Assembly (NCBI RefSeq): GCF_001039355.2
Contig: NW_019775635.1
Coordinates: 1,394,048 to 1,458,047, forward strand
DNA length: 64,000 nucleotides
Direction of reading: 5' to 3'
Source: Lingula anatina
Taxonomy: Eukaryota; Brachiopoda; Lingulata; Lingulida; Lingulidae
Shown here: one piece after another, positions 24,302 through 35,600 of the stretch
Layout of the letters: every line of letters starts with the position of its first letter
Position numbering within the stretch: the first letter of the stretch is position 1
The notes under the pieces: generated by a model
Databases searched by the model: none
Seen by the model: the letters and a program-made list of their open reading frames with translations, nothing else
Told to the model about the DNA's origin: nothing
Position numbers and translations under genes: made by a program

Positions 24302-25049
24302 ACAATGTTGTAAAGATGCAGGAAATGTCAAACAAACACTACGTATCTTATTAGTTAAATAATGAGACTGTTATCATGCCTAAGAATTGAGGAATTGTGA
24401 AAAAAGAGCATAACTTCTAAAATAATTGCCCAAATATGCTGATTTTCGAACTCAACCTGCATTTTAGTAAGATTGACCACTCCTGTGAGTTTAATGACAA
24501 TTGGCCTATCTGTTTTTCTTATATTGTGTTTACAGTGTTGCATATATGCTGAAAAGTGAAAAAACAGCATAACTACTAAAATAGTGGCCCAATCATGCTG
24601 TTTTTCAAACTTGACCTGCGTTTTAGAAAGATTGATTACTCCTGTGAGTTTCATGACAACAGGCCTATCAGTTTTCCTTGAAATGTGTTTACAGTGTTGC
24701 ATATATGCTGAAAAGTGAAAAAAACAGCATAACTTCTACAATAATGGCCCAATCATGCTGATTTTCGAACTTGACCTGCCTTTTATGAATATTCATCAGC
24801 TCTGTAAATAAAAGCTGAAAAGTAAAACTGTCTTCCACTTATCGTGTTATGCTGAAAGTGCACGGCGACATCTGTGTCTGTACATAAAAAAGAAATGGCC
24901 AATGCAGTCCCATGGTTTATCTGACTTGAGTAATTGTATTTTAAAGTGGAACAGCTTTACTGTGCATGCAACAAAGTAGTGAGAAAGACTGAAACAAAAT
25001 GTAGAGATCAAAGTTTTGTGAAATAGATAATTGATATTATTTACAAAGT

Positions 25050-25564
25050 AAAGGGGCCCGCACACAGTGAGCATTTGGCGCACGCCACTTGCGCTGCGCC
25101 AGATGCTCGCGCTCCTCAGCTCCCCGCAAACGATGCGCTCTTTGCTCAGCAGAGATGCCTCCCAGCCTGCCCCTATCGGACGCACCGCGAACTGTGGGAT
25201 CATGTGATTAAGGAAACATTACATGTTTTTTTTTTCCTGAAAGTAATGGCAAATGGTGACCACGTTAATCAATCAGACTAACAATAACTGTGTACATTTT
25301 TGTTTACTTCACTGGGGGCTGCCATTTTTCTTTGTTTCTGGCTACCGGCACATGCGCATTGTTGGCATGGCGTGAGCAATCGGCGCTTGCGCCCCGCACA
25401 CGCTGAGACATTTGCCTCAAGTGACCAAAAATATCAAACACGTGAGAAATTTTGCTCAGCCGCGCGAGAGGCAAAAATCTCACCAAAATACCCCCGCACA
25501 CGATGAGAAAACGGCGCAGCGCAAGTGGCGCGCGCCAAGTGCTCACCGTGTGCGGGCCCCTTAA
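25050..25564. mobile_element. GC-rich MITE nested in the foldback-like element
   Basis: Ends are an imperfect inverted repeat of about 50 bp starting AAGGGGCCCGCACAC, followed by GCGCACGCCACTTGCGCTGC on the left and a near copy on the reversed right end. The ends are much more GC-rich than the surroundings. The interior holds short frames only. It looks like a small non-autonomous DNA transposon. Confidence 0.65.
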
Positions 25565-25715
25565 TAGATACATTTGAATCTCTTAAAAGGATATTGTAAA
25601 AATTTTTTTTTTTTTTGTGGAAAAAAAGAGTATTGACATGATTTATTGTCAATTAATGTAAGGGTCTGTGGGTGGGGGCAAAATATTAAAGGAATATATG
25701 TATTTGGTAGTACCA

Positions 25716-25806
25716 AAAATTCATGCATTAGCACTCCTATTAACGGTTCCGATATATACTGGCACGTATGTCAGAACATCAATAGGAGTGCTAATGCATG
25801 AATTTT
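25716..25806. repeat. inverted repeat, 27-bp arms
   Basis: Arms at 25,716-25,742 and 25,780-25,806 are near-perfect reverse complements (core TTCATGCATTAGCACTCCTA) around a 37-bp centre. Probably a small MITE or hairpin inside the larger element. Confidence 0.7.
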
Positions 25807-27598
25807 CATGCTATTCTTCCAAGTGCCCAGTTTTGTCATTACATCAATTAAGGAAAAATTGTTTGATGCCATGTGGATAGGAACAACCTGTGGATAGGAA
25901 CAAAACACTGTTTAGTATCCCATAAAAAAAAATTTAATGCAATTTTGTAAGCAAAGCATTTGCATAGAGATTCGACAGATGTTATGGTATGGTTCCTGTC
26001 CTTCAGGACTTGATGGTAAAGTCATTGCATGTAACACATGTATGAGAGACAGTTATAAGTGTTGTGAACCATCCAAAATGACTTTCACTTAAATTAATAA
26101 TTGTACTGAATTTCAGTGTAACGATTTCCATTAATGACTTAACTAATCTATGGCCTCCGTCATGACTCCAGGTCCGACTGAGTCTTTCACTTTCTGTTCA
26201 CAGAGAAGCATAACAGAACAACCTCACATCTTCAGTTCCAAATCTTAAGTATGTTTATTATGTACAAAATGCAGACTTTATACACATGTTATCTACAGGG
26301 AATCTATATGCATGACACAGTGGCAGCATCTGATTTACATACTTTATATTATGCAATAGTACAGGTAAAGGTTTTTACTCATCAGATTTAAAATATCCAT
26401 TTGTCTCTGGCTTACCTACACAGAGAAAGGTAAATATTCTTGCAAGACTGATGCAAAGTGAAGGATAATATGACTGATTCTAATAATAAATAAGTAAATA
26501 AGTGGGTTTTCCACACACCTTGAATGGAAGGCAAAACACAAAGGGTTGGAAAAATGTTTCTTTACTATACAACTATCACTGCATTAAAGGCCTATACCAA
26601 TATTGCATGTCTGATTAGCATATAAAAATGTACTTGATTACTTCTGTTATTTCTAGTTAAGGTCCATTGAACAGGAAAGTTAATGACACTGCCAGTTATT
26701 TAATTACCTTGCAGTTGTATGATTCAGTATTTATATTATTAGTACCACCAGCTTGTACGCTGGCGGTACTCATGGTTTTAGTCCCGACCCGTCTCGTACA
26801 GCTCCGCCGGCTCCTGCGGCTCCGCTGGCTTCGCAGGATGGCGTGGGATACAAGTCACCGTTACCGCTTCTTCTCCTAGACCGCAAGGACCTGTGTCCCC
26901 ATCTCTTGGATTTAGGTCACATATAATCTCAACTTGAACCCCATGGTTTTTTATGTACAGACACAGATGTGTGGTAAACACAGATGTGTCTGTACATATT
27001 GCCATCACCTGCATCTGTCGTCGCCGTCGCCGTTGCCGGCGCCGTGCACTTTCCTTGTAAACACGATAAGTGGAAGGCAGTGTTACTTTTTTGCTTTATA
27101 TTTACAGAGCTGATGAATATTCATAAAACTCATTCATAAAAATCAGCATGATTGGGCCATTATTGTAGAAGTTATGCTGTTTTTGTCACTTTTCAGCATA
27201 TATGCAACACTGTAAACACATTTCAAGGAAAACAGATAGGCCTGTTGTCATGAAACTCACAGGAGTAATCAATCTTACTAAAACGCAGGTCAAGTTTGAA
27301 AAACAGCATGATTGGGCCACTATTTTAGTAGTTATGCTGTTTTTTTTCACTTTTCAGCATATATGCAACACTATAAACATTATATAAGAAAAACAGATGG
27401 GCCAATTGTCATCAAACTCACAGGAGTGATCAATCTTACTAAAACGCAGGTTGAGTTTGAAAATCAGCATAATTGGGCAATTATGCTGTTTTTTCACATT
27501 TCCTCAGATTCAATTCTTAGGCATGATAACAGTCTCATTATTTAACTAATAAGATACGTAGTGTTTGTTTGACATTTCCTGCATCTTTACAACATTGT

Positions 27599-28820
27599 TA
27601 GTTGATTTTGTAAAAATGATGGTAAACTTGTAAACTGGTAATAAAGTTTCAAAAATGGAAATAAACTAATATCATTGCAGTTTGTCAGATTCAATCATTC
27701 ACTATGTTCAGAATCTCAGAATGGAAAAAATTGGACATTTAACACTGCTCTATTGATATTTTCCCCATCTCATCAATTTTCTTAGTTGATCATATAAAAA
27801 TGGCAGTAAACTGTTAATTTTGTTTCATGTTAAAAATCGTTAAAAATGGAAAAAAAAAAAAAACATTTCAGAACAGTGCTGTCTTGTTTACATTCTGGCA
27901 TTTTCAAGTTGTGACTTTGAAGTCCCATGGGCCTGAAGACCTTTGCTAGTCACATTTTCTGAATATCAATGATACTAATATTTTATTATTAAAAATTGAT
28001 GGTCATTATGCTGTTAAACATTATGTAATATTGCATCAAAATTTGAAAAAAACTATTTTGGGCACTGCTCCCATGATGACCATTTAAGAAAATCCATGTC
28101 ACTTACTGTTCTCAAACTTACAGGAAAGAAACGTGGGACTAAAATACAGCTTCAGTAGGCAATGCAGTCTGTTTGGTAATTCTTACTGCCAGTTAAACAT
28201 TTTTTTGTGAAAATTTAATTTTTCACATATTGACATTTTCAAGGTGTGACTTTGAAGTTCCACGGGCTTGAANAAATACAGGACTTAAATGCAGCCTGAG
28301 TTGGAAAAGCAGTCTAATTGGCTTCTTTTTCTGGAAGTTATACATATACAAAGTGTGAACTTGTTACACATTTTACTTACATTGGTATTACCTGTTGAGC
28401 ATAATTAAAATTTGATGTTGAATTTGCAGTTTAACATAATGTACTTTTGCATCAGAATTGACAGTAGCCTATTTTGTGCATAGTTATTTCCTGTTTTTTG
28501 TCTGTACATTTGACAGCTTTGCTGCCTTGTCATCATCTTAAGGCCACCAAAGGGACATTAAATAAAATATAATAAAATAAAATAAAATATTTAGTTTAAA
28601 TAAGCTTTTGAGGACAAAAATACATTGTTAAAATAACTGTTTTCCATATTGACAGTTCAATTAGAATTTATTATCATAACCTTGAAAATCCAATTCTTCT
28701 CTCTCTCTCTCTCTCTCCCTCATCTCACATGCACACCCAAACACACAGCATTTACAATTGTATAGCAATATTCTAAATTCTCAGTTATAACAGTGTTATT
28801 TATGTGTATTACCTGTGTAG
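27599..28820. other. non-coding DNA upstream of the R3HDM-like exons
   Basis: No exon recognised. Contains degenerate repeated phrases (GTGTGACTTTGAAGT with a following GGGC block, near 27,910 and 28,245), the single N at 28,273, and a short CT tract near 28,700. Confidence 0.5.
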
Positions 28821-28932
28821 GTGGTCCAGGGCCTCCCCAGGTTCCCCAGGGACAGGTGTGCTGGGTGGCCTCCACACCCGACTCCATACCCCCAGGGGCG
28901 ACCATCATTGACCCTCAGACTGGTGAGTGAAC

Positions 28933-28963
<31 letters not shown>

Positions 28964-30215
28964 AGTGCAGTTGAATTTTAAGTAACAGATATGCATGTGA
29001 TGACGTGTTCTACAATTCTTATTACTTGATTATGTCAACTATTTAAGTAGAAAACTCCATATTAATTAGCTAAGGAATGGAAAATTAAGTCCCATACTGG
29101 ACAATAACCAAAAGATGTTATGACTTCCAACATTTTTCTCTTTCTTTCTCACTTACATGGTGGACATTCTGTTGTGTCTAAAACATAACAAGTGATAATA
29201 ATTACCTGAAGAAGTATGAGGGTAGAGAGAATGGAGCTGACACCACCTGTGTAACTATCCAATTTGTGATGTGATTTTCTTCTCTTTTTTTTCTTTCCTT
29301 AATTACTAAAAATGTTAGCTGGATGAATAAAAAAAGAAAGCACACTTATATATATCATTATTGACCACATGCCAGGTGCTCCTTACCGCAATCCTGACGG
29401 CTCTATCTACTGCCATCAGCCAGGACAACCTCTGCCCCCAGCAATCCACAGTACTCACCAGCCACAGGCTCCTGTAATACAACAACCATTACACGGGGCA
29501 TTACCCCATCAGTTTCCACCCCCAGGGGGAGTGCAGGGACCCCCAGGGAATGTGGTGTTCCACCAACCCCCCAGTAGTCTCCAGAGGCAATATTCAGGAG
29601 TAAGTTTGTGGTTTGACTTGGGGATTTTATATGATTTTATTGTAACAGTTGTGAATTGCTCAATTATGAAAAAAGAAGGATCATTCTTTTGAATAGCATT
29701 ATTCAAGGTTGTTCACAAAGCAGCTGATGATGCGTATTGTTTGGTTCTTGATTTTAATATTGACAGTAAATGTGTGCACAAATGTTTTGACCAATAAAGA
29801 AATAGCATATAGATAGCAATTTAGAAAAAGTCACAGAAGAGATGGTTATCTGTTTTGTGCTATTGTTTAAATTACACTTGCACAAGGTATGTTTTGTGCT
29901 GGTTTTTTTTGTGTGTGTGTGGGGGGGGGGGTCAAAAACTTCACTAAATCTCTTCATCAAAGTATTTAATTATTTATCATTTCTAAGGCATTGAAATCAC
30001 ACATCTGTAGGTTTTAGCTAACCAGTGTTTGTCTCCTCCAGGAGGGTGGTGGTGATGTAGCCCATACTTTCTCTGGTCTCTCATTGTCATCGCAGGCTTC
30101 AGGGTCTCTCCCTGAACCCCCATGTGGAGGAGGTGCCTCCAACCCCCCACAGCAGTATGTGATAGCTCCCCCACAGCATGGAGGACCTGTGAACAACACT
30201 GGACCCTTTCAGGTA

Positions 30216-30267
<52 letters not shown>

Positions 30268-32462
30268 ATGCATGACCATGTTTTTGACTTTGGATTTCCT
30301 ATTGAGATCATTGGCTGCTTGAAATTTTGCTATCAAAATTAAAGATAACCATATTCAGAGGTTCATAGTATAACAAAAAATGGGTGATGACTAAATTATT
30401 ATTTTTTTATTTATTTATTTTTTATTTATTTATTTATTTATTTTTTTTTTTGCTTTGGAGTTTGGTAATTCAATTAGCTGATTGATGAAATTTATTTGTT
30501 AGTTATTGCCATGTCTACATATTGTGTGTTGTGTTCTAGGTCTCGTATTACCAGCCCCCTGGCTCTCAGCCACAGTACATGTACCGTATGGCGTATGCTG
30601 CACAGGGTCATCAGGGGTCATTTGAAGGCCAAACACAGGGTCAAGGTCATTTAGGAATGGTGCCACCCAGCAGCAGTCAATACTCTAGTCAGACTTACAT
30701 GCCAAACTATCAAATAGTAGGATATTCAGTAGCACAAAGTACTTCTAGTGAACATCTACAGCAACAGACTAATTATCAGCATCAGCAGGTTGTACAATCA
30801 CAAGGTCAAGGTCAGGGAGTTCAAGGTCAGCAGTACTCGGAGACTTGTTGCCAAGGAGGATTTGCTCAGCAGTTTCCACCTCCCCCCTCGGCCGGGGGTC
30901 TGAACCAAGGGGGGTACGTGCAAACTGTCCAGACATCAATGACTGCAGCAGCTGGCAGTTACAATACTTCAAGTACAACGAACACTAGCACGCCTGCCAT
31001 GTCCTACCACAGTGTAGGAGGCATGGCCGGACTATATAGACCTACCACTCCCCCAAGTCAGGGGATGGCTCCACCTGGACAGACTGTGGGTGTTGGTCCT
31101 GGGGGGGTGAACCCTGGGTCTTACATCGGTTACCCCCCAGGGACATCTCCCCATGGGACCCAGGGTCACCCTCGGCCCCCGGGGCCTGGACAGTTTGTGC
31201 CATTTCAGACATCCCCCTCTCAGAACATTGCAGTGCTACGCCCAGCTATTAACATACCTGCTGTCCAGCAGGGGGCAGTGTGTGGGGGTCCTGTTGGCTC
31301 CTTTCCTCACGGCACCCCCTCCGTGACAGGCCAGTTCAAAATACTATCTGTAGAACAGGGGCTGAAACCTGCCAAGCCAACGGATTTGTACCTTGGTGGC
31401 GAGAAGATCGGAGACTCCTCCAGCTCACCAAGTCTCAGTGGTCATAGTACTCCTGTGCAAATGGGGCCACCACCCCCACCTCAGCTGATCCAACAGCCAT
31501 TCAGACCCCCTCCACCTGGCAATGGAGACGGGAGGATGGGCGGTGCTCAGCTGCAGCAAGTGTTCCGATGCCCCGTTCCACAGATGTATGCAGTAAGACC
31601 CAGGTAAGGAGGGTCTCCTCACCACTGGATTGACTTTGTTGGTCACTAGGAAAAATTATTTTTGAAAGCCTCTGCGTGTGGTTATTTGGTAGCCACATAC
31701 TTCACTAAAAAGCTGAAACTTTTTAGCGGTGTGATAGACACATATCTTTACATATATTGGCTTTATCATATTGTTTATAGATGTGACCAATGCATTAAAG
31801 AGATAGAAAGTCCATAAACAGAATATTTTTAATATATATCTTATGTTAACTATCTGGAATACTTTTCACATTCAGGTATCCCACCATGCCAGGTATGTCT
31901 ATACAGCAACAGCCCCCACAACAACCATCAAATTCAAGCCAAAGAGTACAACAGAAAGCCTGGGCAAAACAAAGCTCTCAGGACAGTGCTAGTCCCTCCC
32001 CTAACACCTCTCAAGACAGTAGTCAAGATACTTCATCTAGGTATACGTAGTGACCTCTCTCTCTCTATCTCTCTCACACACACACACAGAAACACTGTCA
32101 AGGCAGCAGTCAAAAACCCTTCATCATTGTGTTAAAATCTGTTACTTTAGTCTGTAATCTTTGTCGGCACCCTCATTATTTGAAAGTGTCTTCAAGGTAA
32201 TATGCCTTAACTAAGTATATAAATTGAAAAGCTCTGTATTTGTCTAAAAAAAGAAAAAGAAACGAAACACAGCTAATATTACCAATATTTGTTCCAGGTA
32301 ACTTGGAAGCATCTTATACAGTTTAATTTCCCCTCACTTCCCTGGCTTGGCTGTATAGAACCCACACAAAATGTCAAACTTTACAGTGAAGAAACCATGT
32401 CAGATGTCAAGTTGGACAATCCTGAACTGGTGCCAGAAGTCACTGGGATGAAAAGAACCTAG
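28821..32462 (+). CDS. R3HDM/ARPP21-family C-terminal region (Pro/Gln-rich tail, 5' exons absent)
   Basis: Exons 28821-28922, 29376-29599, 30042-30212, 30540-31603, 31876-32040 and 32387-32462 join in phase and give about 600 residues, mostly Pro, Gln, Gly and Ser. The first join reads DPQTGAPYRNPDGS, close to the NPQTGxPxxNPDGS signature of R3HDM1/2 and ARPP21 (Drosophila Encore group). SSLQRQYSGEGGGD, YMPNYQIVGYSV and PFRPPPPGNGDG echo later segments of the same tail. These proteins carry an N-terminal R3H nucleic-acid-binding domain; no R3H or SUZ exon is in the window. The frame stops at TAG 32,460-32,462, but a one-base slip in the AAAA run at 32,451-32,454 would continue into 33-bp repeats. 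The block lies between two halves of G3BP, bounded by Ns, so it probably belongs elsewhere in the genome. Phase would also allow fusion to G3BP exon 4, which I consider unlikely. Confidence 0.65.
28935..28962. repeat. (CT)n microsatellite at a splice donor
   Basis: CT tract beginning about 12 bp after the donor of the first R3HDM-like exon (28,922). Confidence 0.9.
30215..30266. repeat. (GT)n microsatellite at a splice donor
   Basis: About 50 bp of GT immediately follows the donor of the R3HDM-like exon ending at 30,212. It produces false poly-Cys/Val and poly-His/Thr frames on both strands. Confidence 0.95.
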
Positions 32463-32463
32463 G

Positions 32464-32595
32464 TTAGATGTCAAGTTGGACAGTAAAGAACTTAGACTAG
32501 ATGTCAAGCGGGACAGTAACAAACCCAGGCTAGATGTCAAGCGGGACAGTAACAAACCCAGGCTAGATGTCAAGCAGGATAGCCCTGATTCAGAC
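32464..32595 (+). repeat. 33-bp tandem repeat (11-codon unit), about 3.5 copies
   Basis: Units start at 32,464, 32,497, 32,530 and 32,563 with core TAGATGTCAAG(C/T)(G/T)GGACAGTAA. A diverged unit precedes them near 32,400. In the open frame each unit reads like RLDVKRDSNKP. The diverged upstream unit (DVKLDNPEL) is read one frame off, so a one-base indel separates them. Confidence 0.8.
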
Positions 32596-32651
32596 TCGGC
32601 AACAGGAGAGAATCACTACTTGCCAGTAAACATTAGCACTCTGCATGACCG

Positions 32652-32652
32652 N
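32652..32652. other. single N directly before the G3BP exon acceptor
   Basis: The N is followed at once by CAG and then the G3BP exon at 32,656. The bases to its left are not a polypyrimidine tract but belong to the repeat-bearing exon of the R3HDM-like block. This is where a contig edge would be expected if two unrelated contigs were abutted. Confidence 0.6.
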
Positions 32653-32655
32653 CAG

Positions 32656-35600
32656 AATCTGAGACGGACACGAATGATGCTGCTGTTCTCCCGGAAAATG
32701 TTCAAGATCCAACAGTGACAACATCGTTTTTTGACACTGCGCCATCACCACAGCCAATGAGGTAATTGGTTAAGGGGCACAAAAAGATTACAGAATGGAA
32801 TAAAGGGTTGGGGGTCCAAATTAATACTAATATGTGTATGTTACTTTTGAGAATACAAAATATGTTATATTTGAGAAAGACTTAAACAGTGCTATGATGA
32901 TGTAATTTGCGCCGGATTGGTGTTGCATGGTGACAGTTGCCTGCTGTCGTAGAACCATCTCTCCGTCTTGAAGACAAATACATGACTGAGCATAGTAGAA
33001 CAAAAGGAAGTTTAAACCAGTGTCTAAGTGATCATTTTTTTTCTGTATTTCATATAAATGTGAACAACTAGACATTTTACAGGTGATTGTGATGTGTCAG
33101 AGTTTTGTTTGACCCTCTTTCATATTGGGTTCTAGAGGTGTTTGACACTTAAAAAAGCTTTCATTAACATGCAACAGTACATTGTATAGATACTTACATG
33201 CATTTTAGTAAAAACAGAGAGCAAATAATGTCTTAGTAGCGATGATCAAGAAACCATCTCTCTCGGGTCAAAACATGGAATTTTCCTGTTTGTATCCATG
33301 GGTTATTATGTGGAAAATGTTATGACATCGAATATTTGCCCAGATCACTGTATTGATCTGAGGAAAGAATATCTCTTGGTCAAGAAACGGTCTCTCAGAT
33401 CACATAATTTTCCTGTTTATAATGTGTACATAAGTTAGTATGTGGACAGTGTGATCACATAGATTATTACCAAAGCTCATTGTATTGATGTGTTGCTTCC
33501 AGTAATGGCAGTGTCCACATGGAGGATCAGGTGGAGTCACCCACTGAGGAACCGGTGGAGGAAGATGTTCCTGAGGAGGTGCCTCCACAAGACGAAGACT
33601 TTGAGGTGGACAACAGCCCCAAATCTACTGAGGCAGAGGCAGAAACTGAACAGCCAGGTGAGAGAAGTTTATTTCATCTCTGGAATTGGAAACTACCCTC
33701 AAGCTGGCACATGCTCCTGTTACCAATATATTGTCAGACAAATGACGTCACATAGCAATAAGCTACTTGGCATGCTCCCACTGCTAAGTAGGATTGTGTT
33801 TCTGAGGTGGAAACAGGTGGTTCAGTATAGCTGATAATTACAGCCATGGGAGAAGATTGGTGTTGATTTGTAAGTGGGAAGTATTGCTACTTGATTGTAA
33901 TTGTCAACCTCTTCGCATTCAGTCTGTTTTTAACAAGGTGTTAACCAACATACTCCGAGTACAATATGATCCTAATTAGCACCTTGATAATACTGGCAGT
34001 GATGATTGGAACTTGCCCTCTCTGACACCTGCTGAGAGCAGCTTCCTTCATTATTGTACTCATTAAGGAGTCTGAGTCAGTGAAAATATTTTTTCTCCAT
34101 GACAATTTTCTTGGAATTACAACTTGTCCAATAAAGCACAAATGAATTGACATGAACTTCATTTTGGATATCCCGTAATCTATATTTGTTAAAGAAGTCT
34201 AAAAAATATATAGATTTGGTGGAGTTACTTATTTTGATTTAACTTGTAATCTTTGGTTTTCTTACATAAAATAAGTCTTTATAACCTGGATGTAATCAGT
34301 AACTTTGTCATCTTCAGCGTTCCCTGTGGAGACGAAGCCGTTCTCATGGGCTGCTCTCGCCAGTAAGAATACCAGCAGCGGTGGTTCAGGTGTGGCTGCC
34401 AGCGGAGGGGGACCCGCCAAGGTGCCCCCTGTCAAAATGGAGCCCAAGTTGGAGGGTCCCCCAGGTGGACCACCGCAGCCACAGCGAGGACCCAGGTCAG
34501 CTCCAGACAACATGAGGCATGGACACTTTGCTTGGTTTCTTTTACTTTGACCCCGTTCCCAGACCTAGATCATTCCAGCAGGAATGATCTAACTCCATGG
34601 GGATTCACACTAAATTGAATACATTTTAAGTAGCTTAATGTCTGTCACGCCTACTGAAACAGCTAGGGGATAATTAACGAAAGTTAGTTATCCCCTAGCA
34701 GCTTCGGTAGGTGTGACAGACATCTAAGCCACTTAAGTTGATTGGAATTTAGCAAGAATCCCCATGGAGTTTGATCGATCCACAGTTAGTACAATAGGGT
34801 CTGGGAATGGTCCCTTTAACAGCTGTATTAATTAACACTGCATCCTCAGTCTTTGTAAATTATTTCTGGTTAAAATTTTCATTGCATGAGATATTGCAGA
34901 TTGGGCATTTGTCAGCGAGTTTTTTCAGTTGCATTGTGTACAAATTATTGCCATGAGGTATGCTTGCCCAGTTTGGTGTTTGCATTTCATATATGCCCTT
35001 GGTGTAATTATTCACAAAATGTCTTGTTATCCCTCAGTGATACATTATAGATGTTTTCTGATGATGGTGGTGGTGGTTAAACTTTAACACAGCAATTAAT
35101 ATTTAACAGCCAACCCAGTGTGGGTGTGGGATATATAAATTAATAAGAGTGGAGTTCATTCTCTTTCACTCTCCTTGCATGCTGACATGTATTGGTGACC
35201 AAAACTTTGTCCATTAAATCTCAGTTTTAGGGTGATAGTCTTTCTGGTGAAGTGGTTGCATGATAGGTATTGGTTATAATACTTAATACAGTTTTGGAAT
35301 TCTACCTTGAGTGCACTTTAGTTTCAGTAATTTTGCAAACACAAATGTTATTTCTTTATAAAGAACCCTGATAATGATATTAATTCCTATGTAGCTTAGA
35401 AGTCAGTATGCCTTTAAATCGATACAGCACTGTGGTATTGTGCAGGAAGACTTTGCCATTATACTCAGTCTTACACACAGAAATTGACAATGCCTAATTG
35501 TTTTCAGTTGAGCTTACTTTTGACATATTATTATTTCCAGACCCCAAAGGGACAGGCGCGACCGTGGAGACAGGCCGCCGCGCCCTGAGGATGCAGATCC

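Larger units (their letters stand above)
24302..27598. mobile_element. long-inverted-repeat (foldback-like) element, about 3.3 kb
   Basis: The first 500 bp or so (24,302-24,820) and the last 520 bp (about 27,075-27,598) are inverted copies of each other. Each arm contains tandem units of about 158 bp with recurring phrases such as GCATAACTTCTA, TGGCCCAATCATGCTG and CTTGACCTGC. Long terminal inverted repeats made of subrepeats are typical of foldback-type elements. The interior (24.8-27.1 kb) holds two smaller palindromic elements and a GC-rich stretch near 26,750-27,050; no transposase is recognisable. The left tip touches the N at 24,301 and may be truncated. Confidence 0.65.

Noticed and set aside
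24355-24702. 115-codon minus-strand frame and its twin on the plus strand at 27,202-27,545
   Set aside because: Both lie in the inverted arms of the foldback-like element and reflect its 158-bp subrepeats, not a protein.
30084-30322. Frames with poly-Cys/Val or poly-His/Thr
   Set aside because: Artefacts of the (GT)n microsatellite and of antisense reading of a real exon.
28821-32040. Pro/Gln-rich exons as a genuine internal part of G3BP
   Set aside because: Phases permit it, but the sequence matches the R3HDM/ARPP21 tail, G3BP is full length without it, and Ns flank the block. Kept as the less likely alternative in the findings.
32464-32595. Regularly spaced 33-bp repeats as a CRISPR-like array
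   Set aside because: Contiguous tandem units without spacers, in animal DNA; simply a coding-type minisatellite.
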